Source of the DNA: Micromonospora pisi
Lineage (GTDB): Bacteria; Actinomycetota; Actinomycetes; Mycobacteriales; Micromonosporaceae
Direction of reading: 5' to 3'
NCBI RefSeq assembly: GCF_003633685.1
Contig: NZ_RBKT01000001.1
Coordinates: 7,378,001 to 7,442,000, forward strand
Length of the DNA: 64,000 bases
Under the pieces are notes generated by a model that saw only the letters and a program-made list of their open reading frames with translations, searched no databases and had not been told where the DNA came from. Positions within the stretch are counted from its first letter, which is position 1, and each line of letters begins with the position of its first letter. The translations under genes were made by a program, and so were the position numbers. Positions 17,041 through 27,496 of this stretch are shown here, piece by piece.

Positions 17041-18003
17041 ATGGCATCTCCGGGTGACGGTCGGTCGTCGACCGGCCGGTACGGACACCGTGGGGCCGGT
17101 CCGTCCCGCCTGTCTCTGATCATGATCCTTACGTTGGCGGTCGGCTCGATCCTGGGTGCCGTGTACGTCACCGGCCGGGTGGTCGGCACGCCCGGGGAAC
17201 CGCACCAACCGGTCGCTGCTCCGACCTCGCCGGGCGCGTCGCGCGTCGCCACCGCCCCGGCAGCCGACTCGGGGACGATACGGCAGCCTTCGCCACCGGC
17301 GCCCTCCCCGGCGGCGTCCGCCACATCCGACCGGGAACCGGACCCCGTCGACGACCCCGCCCGGCCACCCCTGGAGGGAAGCGGCCCGTACGGCAGCCGG
17401 ATCAGTACCGGCTCCCGTGACGTGGCGCTCACCTTCGACGACGGCCCGAACCCGGAGTACACCCCGAAGGTCCTCGCCGAACTGGAGCGTTACCAGGTCA
17501 AGGCGACCTTCTGCCTGGTCGGGGAGCTGGCTGCGGCGTACCCGGAACTGGTCCGGTCGATTGCCGCCGCCGGCCATACCCTCTGCAACCATTCCTGGTC
17601 CCACGACCCGACCCTGGGCAGCCGGGCGAAAACGGTTATCCGGACCGACCTGACCCGCACCAACGCGGCCATCCGGGCGGCGGTGCCGGACGCGCGGATC
17701 GTCTACTACCGCCAACCGTACGGCGGGTGGACGGCCGCGTCGGTGGCGACCGCGTGGGAACTCGGCATGACCTCGGTGCACTGGGACGTGGACTCGCTGG
17801 ACTACAACCGACCCGGAGCCGGCCGTATCGCCTCGATCGTCACGGGCCGCGTCGGCGCCGGCTCCATCGTGTTGATGCACGACGCTGGCGGCAACCGGCA
17901 ACAAACCGTCGACGCGCTCCGGACGATCCTGCCGAATCTGCTGCGGCGGTTCAGCGTGACGTCCCTGCCGACCGGGCCGCCCCAGGTCCCGTCCGACGGG
18001 TAG
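17041..18003 (+). CDS. Membrane-anchored NodB-family polysaccharide deacetylase
   Basis: A 320-residue protein. ATG 17041 is preceded by GAAGGGGG. One transmembrane segment (SLIMILTLAVGSILGAVYV) is followed by a Pro/Ser/Ala-rich spacer and a NodB catalytic domain. Motif 1, TFDDGP, supplies the base and metal Asp; motif 2, NHSWSHD, supplies the metal histidines; motif 3 reads RQPYG in place of the common RPPYG; a late VLMHD also matches. Such enzymes remove N- or O-acetyl groups from chitin, peptidoglycan or other wall polymers outside the membrane. The substrate is not decidable here. The gene stands alone between the oxidase-operon hairpin and the convergent MarR operon. Confidence 0.9.
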   Translation: MASPGDGRSSTGRYGHRGAGPSRLSLIMILTLAVGSILGAVYVTGRVVGTPGEPHQPVAAPTSPGASRVATAPAADSGTIRQPSPPAPSPAASATSDREPDPVDDPARPPLEGSGPYGSRISTGSRDVALTFDDGPNPEYTPKVLAELERYQVKATFCLVGELAAAYPELVRSIAAAGHTLCNHSWSHDPTLGSRAKTVIRTDLTRTNAAIRAAVPDARIVYYRQPYGGWTAASVATAWELGMTSVHWDVDSLDYNRPGAGRIASIVTGRVGAGSIVLMHDAGGNRQQTVDALRTILPNLLRRFSVTSLPTGPPQVPSDG

Positions 18004-18048
18004 CCCGTCGCACGACGACAGCGGCCACGGCTGACGGTGTCGAGGGTG

Positions 18049-19131
18049 TCAGGCCAGCAGTTCGCGGACCCGGGGGATGACCCGGGTGCCGTAGAGCTCG
18101 ATGTTGGTCATCAGCGCCTCGTGCGAGAGTCCGCCCATGCCGTACTTCAGGTCGAAGCGGGTGGCGCGGAGAGCGGTCAGGTTGGTGGCGATCTTCCGCG
18201 CGACGGTCTCCGGTGACCCGACGTAGAGCGCGCCCTGCGGCCCGATCTCGTACCGGAAGGACTCCTTCGTCGGTACGGCGAATCCTCGGACCCTGCTGAC
18301 CTTTCGGATGGCCTCCAGGTAGCGCGGCCAGAACTCCTCGCGGGCCTGCTCGTCGGTTGCGGCGACGTGTCCGGGGGAGTGCACTCCGATCGGTCGGGCC
18401 GGCTGTCCGAGCTGCTCCAACGCCTGGTGGAAGAGCTGGGAGAAGGGCGCGAAGCGGGCCGGGGATCCGCCGATGATCGCGAGCATCAGGGAGTAGCCGT
18501 ACCGCGCGGCGCGGATGACCGACTGGGGGCTGCCACCGACGCCGATCCACGCCGGGAAGGGCCCGGACTCGGGGTACGGCACCACGTCCTGGTCGCGCAG
18601 CGGGGGACGGGTCTTGCCCTGCCAGGTCACCGGCCCGCCCTTGAGCACTTCGGCGAAGAGTTGGGCCTTCTCCTCGAAGAGCTTCTCGTAGTCGCCGAGG
18701 TCGAAGCCGAAGAGCGGGAACGAGTCGATGCTGGAACCGCGCCCGAGGATGACCTCTGCCCGGCCGTGGGAGATGGCGTCGAGTGTCGAGTAACGCTGGA
18801 AGACCCGGATCGGGTCGTCGGAGCCGAGCACCGTGACGGCGGAACCGAGGCGGATCCGGGTGGTGCGCGCGGCGATCGCGGCGAGCGCCACATCAGCCGC
18901 TGACAGTGGGAAGTCCGTGGTGTGGTGTTCACCGATGCCGAAGAAGTCCACGCCGACCTGGTCGGCGAGAACGCCCTCCTCGACGACGTTGCGGATGGTC
19001 TGGGCGTGGGAGAGGGGGCGGTCGAGTTTGTCGTGGGTGACGTCGCCGAAGGTGTCGAGGCCGAGGATGAGGGGGAACTTCCCGGGTTCGGCCGCCGAGG
19101 CGGGTACGGCGTCTGGCAGTGCGGTGGGCAC
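18049..19131 (-). CDS. LLM-class flavin-dependent oxidoreductase
   Basis: A 360-residue luciferase-like monooxygenase-family protein. Visible features are the N-terminal strand LILGLDTFGD, GVDFFGIGEHH, TTRIRLGSAVTVLGSDDP and the conserved FQRYSTLDAISHGRAEVILGRG stretch. Members use FMN or F420; the cofactor is not certain. It is the third gene of a minus-strand operon behind a MarR regulator and a dinucleotide-binding reductase, only 33 bases after the latter. The reductase could supply reduced cofactor to this enzyme. GTG 19131 is the likely start, with a weak purine-rich site upstream. The substrate is unknown. Confidence 0.88.
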   Translation of the reverse strand: MPTALPDAVPASAAEPGKFPLILGLDTFGDVTHDKLDRPLSHAQTIRNVVEEGVLADQVGVDFFGIGEHHTTDFPLSAADVALAAIAARTTRIRLGSAVTVLGSDDPIRVFQRYSTLDAISHGRAEVILGRGSSIDSFPLFGFDLGDYEKLFEEKAQLFAEVLKGGPVTWQGKTRPPLRDQDVVPYPESGPFPAWIGVGGSPQSVIRAARYGYSLMLAIIGGSPARFAPFSQLFHQALEQLGQPARPIGVHSPGHVAATDEQAREEFWPRYLEAIRKVSRVRGFAVPTKESFRYEIGPQGALYVGSPETVARKIATNLTALRATRFDLKYGMGGLSHEALMTNIELYGTRVIPRVRELLA

Positions 19132-19164
19132 GTCGGTTCTCTCTGTTCGGTGGGGTGGGGCGAC

Positions 19165-19830
19165 CTAACCGGCTTCGGTCGATATCGCCAGCTCGAATCC
19201 GGCCCGGCGCAGCGAGGCGCCGAAGACGGGACCGCCGGGTTCGAGGAGGCGGCCGGCCCGCAGGCTGTCTAGTCGGACGGCGTCGTAGCCGAAGCGCTCG
19301 ATCACCTCCGCTACGAGCTTGACCGCGCCCGGGTCGTCCCCGGCTACGCCGAGTGCACGGCGATCGGGCGAGTCCGCGGGTCGGCTCTGTTCCTCGAGTT
19401 CGTGGTAGCCGATGTGGTTGAGGGTCTTGACGACGGTGGAGCGGGCGAGCCGACGCTGGACGATCTCGCTGCTGCCGTACCGCTGGTCTTCGAACATCTC
19501 CTGCACACCGTCGGTCGGCGGCCAGTAGTTCATCGTGTCGACGACGAGTTTCCCGGCCACCAGGGCGGGATCGAACGTGGTGAACCGGTGCAGCGGGATC
19601 GCCAGCACCACGATGTCGGCGTCCGTGACGGCGTCGGCGGCCCAACGTGGCTCGGCTCCCGGCGCGAGAACCTGGGTGATGAGTGCGATCCGCTCGGGGT
19701 CGCCGGCGGCCGCGATCGTCACGGGGTAGCCGGCGGTGATCGCGACCCGAGCGATCACCGGGCCGGTGTGCCCGGCACCGAGCACCGCGAGCCGAGGTGG
19801 TCGTGGTGGGGCGGACGTGCCGTCGGTCAT
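19165..19830 (-). CDS. NAD(P)/F420-type reductase with Rossmann fold
   Basis: A 221-residue protein with an N-terminal dinucleotide-binding fold (LAVLGAGHTGPVIARVAITAGY) and a second half resembling NADPH:F420 reductases and coenzyme-binding oxidoreductases (ADIVVLAIPLHRF, GKLVVDTMNYW, VKTLNHIGYHELEE). Its ATG overlaps the MarR stop (ATGA at 19827-19830), so the two are co-translated. It probably recycles a reduced cofactor used by the LLM oxidoreductase encoded just downstream. The exact cofactor cannot be decided by eye. Confidence 0.85.
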   Translation of the reverse strand: MTDGTSAPPRPPRLAVLGAGHTGPVIARVAITAGYPVTIAAAGDPERIALITQVLAPGAEPRWAADAVTDADIVVLAIPLHRFTTFDPALVAGKLVVDTMNYWPPTDGVQEMFEDQRYGSSEIVQRRLARSTVVKTLNHIGYHELEEQSRPADSPDRRALGVAGDDPGAVKLVAEVIERFGYDAVRLDSLRAGRLLEPGGPVFGASLRRAGFELAISTEAG

Positions 19831-20342
19831 GCTTCCTCCTTTCCGGTGTGCGTGGTGACCGGTTGCGGTTGAAGGTGTTCCCGCAGCGCCCGCAGGATGT
19901 CGGCCAGCGCGTCGAACTGCTCGGGCGTCAGCGCGTCGCCGAAGTGTTGTTTGATGGCCCGCAGGTGCGGTGCGGTGGCGGCCCGGAAGATCCGTGCCCC
20001 GTCGTCGGTGAGCGAGATCTCGGAACCCCGGTTGTCGGTGGCGCACTCGTCGCGCCGGATCAGCCCGCGCCGCTCCATCCGACCCAGGTGGTGGGAGAGT
20101 CGGCTCCGTTCCCAGTCGATGCTCGCCGCGAGCTCCGACGACCGCAGCCGGGTGCCCTCTGTCTCGCTCAGGGCCAGCAGCACCTGGTAGTCGGCCGGCG
20201 AGAGGTTCGACTCCCGGGCCAGTTGTGCTCCCATCAGCTTGCGGAGATCGTCGGTCGTGTCGATCAACGCCCGCCAGGTCGCCAGCTCCCTGGTTGTCAT
20301 CCGCCGCCGGGCTGCCGTGCCCGTGGCTTCGTCGTCCCGCAT
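19827..20342 (-). CDS. MarR-family transcriptional regulator
   Basis: A 171-residue winged-helix regulator. The core reads LSPADYQVLLALSETEGTRL, then the recognition helix and wing (SSELAASIDWERSRLSHHLGRMERRGLI). ATG 20342 is preceded by GGGGAG; a TTG start at 20372 is less likely because it lies inside the operator. It heads an operon with a dinucleotide reductase and an LLM oxidoreductase. Three copies of a TTGACGCGTCAA-type palindrome lie just upstream, consistent with autorepression released by a small ligand. Ligand and function are not known. Confidence 0.9.
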   Translation of the reverse strand: MRDDEATGTAARRRMTTRELATWRALIDTTDDLRKLMGAQLARESNLSPADYQVLLALSETEGTRLRSSELAASIDWERSRLSHHLGRMERRGLIRRDECATDNRGSEISLTDDGARIFRAATAPHLRAIKQHFGDALTPEQFDALADILRALREHLQPQPVTTHTGKEEA

Positions 20343-20360
20343 GCTCCGCTCCCCATCCGC

Positions 20361-20410
20361 TTGACGCGTCAAGGGTAGCTCACTGATTGACGTGTCAACA
20401 TTGACGCGTC
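20361..20410 (-). promoter_or_regulatory. Putative MarR operator cluster
   Basis: TTGACGCGTCAA at 20361-20372 and TTGACGTGTCAA at 20387-20398 are 12-base palindromes. A partial third copy, TTGACGCGTC, lies at 20401-20410. All three are 19-70 bases upstream of the MarR start. The palindromic half-site TTGAC is typical of MarR-family operators, so these sites probably control the MarR-reductase-LLM operon. Confidence 0.75.
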
Positions 20411-20631
20411 CATCACAATCCCCGGTGTCGGCCCACGGGTTCGGCGCCTGCTGAGCGCCGGCTTCCCTCGCCTCGGCCGGCCAAACGGGCCGGGTAGCGC
20501 CCGCAGTGCCCGGAGTCGTCCGACCTCGCGGAACACGTCCCTGTTCGGTGATCTATTGCCAAAGGAGCCGTAGACGTATGGTTTTTCGCGGTTAACGCAT
20601 TTCACCCCTGAGCATGGAGGAGCGGAACAGA

Positions 20632-22464
<1,833 letters not shown>

Positions 22465-22479
22465 GTGACGTACGCACCA

Positions 22480-22517
22480 CGGCGGGTCTTCCGGAACGAT
22501 CTCCGGGAGGCCCGCCG
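22480..22517 (+). terminator. Hairpin terminator after the SGNH hydrolase
   Basis: CGGCGGG... pairs with ...CCCGCCG, with an inner CCGG/CCGG section and a short AT-richer loop, starting 15 bases after the stop. The stem has a few mismatches. Together with the promoter region up to 22749 it accounts for this 285-base gap. Confidence 0.65.
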
Positions 22518-22749
22518 TTCGCGTACCACGGTCACACCGTCCAGGAGCACGTCGCCCGAGCGCGGGTGCTCGCCGCCTGGCCCGGCGTCGCCGGCGGTGG
22601 CACGCGTCGCCGGTTGTCGATTATCGCCACTGCTCCCACCGCGCTGTCTGCCGGCGTTCGCCCGAAGGGCCTGAGCAGCCGATTGCAGGTTCTCACAAGG
22701 ATTCCTCTGGATCTTGCATCAAGGATGGTGGCCGGCCAGGGGAGGCAGG

Positions 22750-25700
22750 ATGACCGTTCGGGGTCAGGGCGTCGGCAGACGGCGTTGGTGGTACGGGGCG
22801 TTGGCGGTAACCGTCGTGGTCTCGACCATGACGGTGCCCGCCCGGGGTGCGTGGGCGGATCGGGGTTCACCGGCGGAACCGGTGCCCACGCTGGACGCCG
22901 ATCCGGGCCCACGGTCCGACGTCGCGCCCGAGCAGCGCGACTCGGTGCTCGGCAAGGGGTGGCGGACCTCGGCCGACCGGGCATGGACCACCTCGGGAGA
23001 CGCCGACGGGCTGCACGTCCTGGTGGCGGACGCCCGAGCGGGCTACCGGTGGCGGACGGCGGCCACCCTGACCGAGCCGGGATTCGACACCGATCGCTGG
23101 ATCGGCAACGCCTGCGTGACCGGATCGGGCCGGCGGCTCGTGGTCACGTACGCGCCGAGGACCTTTACAAACCGCGCCGAGCTGTACGAACGCGGCGCCT
23201 TCACCGCCGTGGTGGACCTCGACACCGGTGCGGTGACAAAGCTTCCGGTGCTGTCCTCGTTGGCCTACTACAGCCCCGGATGCGGGGTCGACGAGAGCGC
23301 GGTGCTGACCCAGGGCCGCGACGCGGGCGAGCCGGGCAGTGACGGCACGGCGCAGACCCGGCTGATTGGCGTCGATGCCGTGTCCGGCAAGCTGGCTCGT
23401 CCGATCACCCTCTCCGGTCAGGTGACCTCCGCAGTCCCGATCAAGGGCGGCGGTGTGGTGGCCGCGGATGCCAACCGTCTGGTGCGAGTCGACGAGAAGG
23501 GCGTACGGGCCGAGGTGGCCCGGACGATCGGAGTGCCCTTCCGGTTGGTCGCCGGCTCCGACGGCGGTGTGGTCTTCATGGACCGCGAGGGTGACACCGG
23601 GCTGGTCCGCCGAATCGACGCGGGCGCGGTGTCCGGGGCGGGGGCGAGCGGGCGCGCTGCCGTGCCGGTCGTGGTGCATTCCGTGGCCCGGGGCAAGCTG
23701 ACCGATGTTGACCTCGTTGCCGGTGCGGGCGGCCGGGTGTTCGTCACCGGGGAGGTGCAGCGGCCGGCGGCGACGGCCAGCGGACCGGTGCACATACTGG
23801 CTATGGCCAGGGACGCACGGGTCTCCACCCTCGGCGAGGCGGTGATCACCCGTGCCGGGTCGACGACTGCGCCGGACTCGCTGGGGTCGGGCGGCGCCGG
23901 ATCGGCCGCCCGTCGAGTCGACCTGACCATGACGATTCGGGCGACCGGCCAGCGGGTCGAACTCTCGGCGGCCCCGTCCGCCGAGGTCGCCGACCGGACC
24001 GGTGCCGGTCGCGTCGCCCACCCGGTCCTGGACCGGGGTGGGCCGAGTGCCGCCCGGCTCGCCGCCGGTTCGGCGAGCGATCCGGTGGAGGCGGAGCGGA
24101 CCTGTTCGGTGCCGCGTAACGACCCGCGCAACCAGGTACTGCAACCCAAGCCGCGCCAGGTCGAGTGGGCCGCCGACCAGGCCGTACGGGGTGTGCTGAC
24201 GGTGCAGCGGCCAGCGGACTGGAAGAACCTGGGGATGCCGGCGTACACGCCGCAGGGACTCTTCCCGCCGGTTCCCCTCGACGGCGGAGGGTTCGTCCCG
24301 GCCCAGGTACTGCTCGGCATCGCTGCGCAGGAGTCGAACACCTGGCAGGCACCCAGCTATGCCGCGCCCGGTGTCACCGCGAACCCGTTGATCGGCAACT
24401 ACTACGGCCGCGAGATCTACAACGACGACGAGGGTGACGACTGGGACATCAAATTCGACGACGCGGACTGCGGGTACGGCATCATGCAGGTCACCGACCG
24501 CATGCGGATGGCCGGACGGGAGCGGCCCGGTGACGATGCCGCCCTGCCGTACCAGACTCAGCGGGCGGTGGCGCTTGACTTCGCCGCCAACATCGCCGCC
24601 GGTCTGCAGATCCTCCAGGCCAAGTGGAACGAGACCCGCCGGGCCGGGCTGGTCGTCAACGGCGGCAACTCCATGTATCTGGAGAACTGGTTCTTCGCCA
24701 TCTGGGCGTACAACTCGGGCTTCCACCCGCAGAGCGAGGCGGCGGCCAACAACGGGGCGTGGGGGATGGGGTGGCTGAACAACCCGGCGAACCCGAACTA
24801 CCCGGCCAACCGCAGGGCGTTCCTGGAGTCCTCCGCCGCCGACGCGGCCAACCCGCAGGACTGGCCGTACCCGGAGAAGGTGCTCGGCTTCGCCGGACAT
24901 CCGATCGAGGTGCTGGAAGCCCCGAACACGCTCGTGTACCAGTTCCGGCCCGCCCAATGGCTGGGCGGCACGCCGGCCGGCGGGGTCAACCGGGCGGCGG
25001 TCAAGCCGCCGGTCAACGCCTTCTGTGACGGCAGCAACGATTGCGAGCCCGGCGCTCAGCACCAACCGAGCGAACCTGGCCTCGGCAGCGAGCCGGCCGG
25101 CCCCTGCGCCCACACCAACGCCGCCGGTCAGTACGACCTCAAGTGCTGGTATCACGGGCCGGTCACCTGGAAGCCGAACTGCGCGGCCACGTGCGGCTTC
25201 GAGTTGCTGCGCTTCGATCCCGGCTACGTCTACCAGGACGATGGCACCTCGTACCCGCCCCGCTGCGACCTGACGGGGCTGCCTGCCGGCGCGCTGATCA
25301 TCGACGACGTGCCCGCCGACGTCCCGGCCGTACGACCGAACTGCCCGGGCACGGGTGCACAGGCTGGGACGTTCGAGCTGGAGTTCGCATCCGACGCCAC
25401 CGGCCTCTTCCCGTCGAAGGTCGACTTCCACCAGCTCGGCAGTGGGTTCGGTGGACACTTCTGGTTCGGCCACACCCGTACTGCGATCATGCGGGGTGGT
25501 AAGCAGCGGGTCACCGGCACGTGGACGCCCAGCTCGCCGATCAACGGCTGGACCCGGGTGATGGTCCACCTGCCGGAACAGGGTGCCTGGACCCGGCAGG
25601 CCGACTATGTGATCAACCTCGGCAACGGCAAGACCCGCCACCGCGTCGTCAACCAGGCGGTGCAGGCTCTCACCTGGGTCGACCTCGGTGTGTTCCCCCT

Positions 25701-27456
25701 GGCGGGCGATGCCAGCGTCCGGTTGAGCACCGACACCGCCGACGGCGTCGGCGAGGACAACGTCGCCTTCGACGCGGTCGCCTTCGTGCCCACCAGCAAG
25801 CCGTCCGCGGTCTACGTCGCGATGGGCGACTCCTACTCCTCGGGGGAAGGGGTGGGGCCGTACTTCGCCAACAGTGACTACAAGCGCTCCAACGGCGACG
25901 TCAACGCCTGCCACCGGTCGAAGACCGGCGCCTACCCGACCCAGGTCAAGCAGCCCGGACACACCAAGACCATCGCCCAGGAAGCCGCCGAGGGTACGGC
26001 CGCATTCGCCTTCATCGCCTGCTCCGGTGCGGTCACCCCGGAGGTAAGCGTGTCGGCGGGCAACGATCCGCCCGAGCAGAGCGACATCGACGGTCACACC
26101 GTCTGGGGTGATTTCGGTGGCCAGTGGGGAGGTCAATACCAGCGCAGCGGCGAGGTGTTCCAGGTCAACCAGGGCTACCTGGACGAGGACACCACCCTGG
26201 TCACTCTCACCATCGGCGGCAACGACGCCCGGTTCGCCGAGATCATGCGTAGCTGCATCGCCTCGTTCGACCGATGCTTCGCCGACGACCACAAGTTGAC
26301 CAGGGACAACGGGCGCGTCGACCCGGAGGCGCTCAAGACCTACGAGAAGCGGCTGCTGTCGGAACTACTGCCCCAGCACCTCAAGGCAACCTACCGGGCC
26401 ATCTGGGCCAAGGCACCAAACGCCGAGATCCTCGTCCTCGGCTACCCGCAGCTCTTCGCCGACCGGCCGCTGTCTGCCGGCTGCACCGGGCTGAGCACCC
26501 AGAGCATGCATTTCCTCAACACCCTCGGCGACCTCTTGACCATCGCCATCGCCAATTCCGTCGACGAGGTCCGCAGGGACGGGGTGAACATCCGGTTCCT
26601 CAACCCGACCCAGGCCTGGCGAGAGGGGAACATGCACTGGGCCTGCGGATTCTGGACCACCGAGTGGAGCAACGGGCTCATCGCCAACGCAGCACCAGGC
26701 AGCGGACAGGAGGCACCGGGCCGGGGCAGCTTCCATCCCACCGCCGAAGGCCACCAGCAGCTCGCAGCCCTGGTCAACACCCAACTGCACGGCGTCAGTA
26801 CGGCGGCGGCGGTGCAGCAGCGCATCGAGACGTACGTCGCCACGCGTCCGCCAGTAGGCGCACGTTGGGTGGTCACGCCCGCCCAGGCCCTCCAGGCCGC
26901 CGAGACCTGCCTGCGTTTGACGGCTCGGGGAGGCGTTGTCGGCGACCCGTGCATGACCATGCCGATGTTGTTCCCCACGACCGGAAACGCCGCCGGTGCA
27001 GCCATCAACGACATGGAAGCCATCGTGGCGAATCCACCCTGGGTTCAGCTGAACCGGGTCAGCGAGACCGAGAAAGCCAAGGTCCTGCCAAATCGTAGCT
27101 GGATGGATACGGTTCCGTACCGGCCCAATCCGTGCCGTGCCCTGGACGACAACGGGCCCCGGCCCACCGGCATGCAGTGCGACGAGTATCCGTTCTACTC
27201 CAGCGAACTGGGCGGGGCGTGGGACTACATCGACGGCTACTACTCGGTCAGCTCCACCTCCCTACGTCTGGTCCCTCAAGGCGAGAACGGTGCCGAGGGC
27301 AGCATGTTGTCCTCCATGTACAGGCGCTGCTCGATCCCGACCGGGATCTACAACACCGGCGGTGGCCACCCGGTCAGTGTCGGCGCCCCATATCTGACCA
27401 TTCCCTTCATTTCTGACCCACCAGCGGCGGCACCGTACACGTTTTACGTCTGCTGA
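22750..27456 (+). CDS. Giant secreted protein: lysozyme-like, golvesin-like, SGNH and NucA/NucB-like domains
   Basis: 1,568 residues. ATG 22750 follows AGGGGAGG. A signal peptide ends near ARGAWA. Residues about 60-420 look like a beta-propeller. Residues about 500-680 resemble a lytic transglycosylase fold: GIAAQESNTW (candidate Glu528), CGYGIMQVTDRM, AAGLQILQAKWNE and WFFAIWAYNSGF. Residues about 870-1015 match a golvesin/xanthan-lyase-type beta domain (GEDNVAFDAVAFVP). An SGNH esterase follows with GDSYSSGEG (Ser1028), GGND near 1157 and FHPTAEGH (His1329). The end (about 1390-1568) resembles NucA/NucB DNases: CDEYPFYSS (Asp1478, Glu1479), then a conserved GENGAEGSMLSSMYRR stretch. Cell-wall degradation plus DNA cleavage outside the cell is the inference. 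A lectin gene follows 40 bases later. Confidence 0.82.
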   Translation: MTVRGQGVGRRRWWYGALAVTVVVSTMTVPARGAWADRGSPAEPVPTLDADPGPRSDVAPEQRDSVLGKGWRTSADRAWTTSGDADGLHVLVADARAGYRWRTAATLTEPGFDTDRWIGNACVTGSGRRLVVTYAPRTFTNRAELYERGAFTAVVDLDTGAVTKLPVLSSLAYYSPGCGVDESAVLTQGRDAGEPGSDGTAQTRLIGVDAVSGKLARPITLSGQVTSAVPIKGGGVVAADANRLVRVDEKGVRAEVARTIGVPFRLVAGSDGGVVFMDREGDTGLVRRIDAGAVSGAGASGRAAVPVVVHSVARGKLTDVDLVAGAGGRVFVTGEVQRPAATASGPVHILAMARDARVSTLGEAVITRAGSTTAPDSLGSGGAGSAARRVDLTMTIRATGQRVELSAAPSAEVADRTGAGRVAHPVLDRGGPSAARLAAGSASDPVEAERTCSVPRNDPRNQVLQPKPRQVEWAADQAVRGVLTVQRPADWKNLGMPAYTPQGLFPPVPLDGGGFVPAQVLLGIAAQESNTWQAPSYAAPGVTANPLIGNYYGREIYNDDEGDDWDIKFDDADCGYGIMQVTDRMRMAGRERPGDDAALPYQTQRAVALDFAANIAAGLQILQAKWNETRRAGLVVNGGNSMYLENWFFAIWAYNSGFHPQSEAAANNGAWGMGWLNNPANPNYPANRRAFLESSAADAANPQDWPYPEKVLGFAGHPIEVLEAPNTLVYQFRPAQWLGGTPAGGVNRAAVKPPVNAFCDGSNDCEPGAQHQPSEPGLGSEPAGPCAHTNAAGQYDLKCWYHGPVTWKPNCAATCGFELLRFDPGYVYQDDGTSYPPRCDLTGLPAGALIIDDVPADVPAVRPNCPGTGAQAGTFELEFASDATGLFPSKVDFHQLGSGFGGHFWFGHTRTAIMRGGKQRVTGTWTPSSPINGWTRVMVHLPEQGAWTRQADYVINLGNGKTRHRVVNQAVQALTWVDLGVFPLAGDASVRLSTDTADGVGEDNVAFDAVAFVPTSKPSAVYVAMGDSYSSGEGVGPYFANSDYKRSNGDVNACHRSKTGAYPTQVKQPGHTKTIAQEAAEGTAAFAFIACSGAVTPEVSVSAGNDPPEQSDIDGHTVWGDFGGQWGGQYQRSGEVFQVNQGYLDEDTTLVTLTIGGNDARFAEIMRSCIASFDRCFADDHKLTRDNGRVDPEALKTYEKRLLSELLPQHLKATYRAIWAKAPNAEILVLGYPQLFADRPLSAGCTGLSTQSMHFLNTLGDLLTIAIANSVDEVRRDGVNIRFLNPTQAWREGNMHWACGFWTTEWSNGLIANAAPGSGQEAPGRGSFHPTAEGHQQLAALVNTQLHGVSTAAAVQQRIETYVATRPPVGARWVVTPAQALQAAETCLRLTARGGVVGDPCMTMPMLFPTTGNAAGAAINDMEAIVANPPWVQLNRVSETEKAKVLPNRSWMDTVPYRPNPCRALDDNGPRPTGMQCDEYPFYSSELGGAWDYIDGYYSVSSTSLRLVPQGENGAEGSMLSSMYRRCSIPTGIYNTGGGHPVSVGAPYLTIPFISDPPAAAPYTFYVC

Positions 27457-27496
27457 CCGCACGCACATCCGAACAACGTTTTCAGGAGGAAGCAAG

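Noticed and set aside
20614-20631. ATG 20614 as the start of the SGNH hydrolase
   Set aside because: It would put the strong GGAGGAG site inside the gene, while GTG 20632 has that site at ideal distance.
22867-26292. A 1,141-codon antisense frame opposite the giant hydrolase
   Set aside because: It reads as Arg/Gly/Val-rich low-complexity sequence; the plus-strand protein has catalytic motifs in order.
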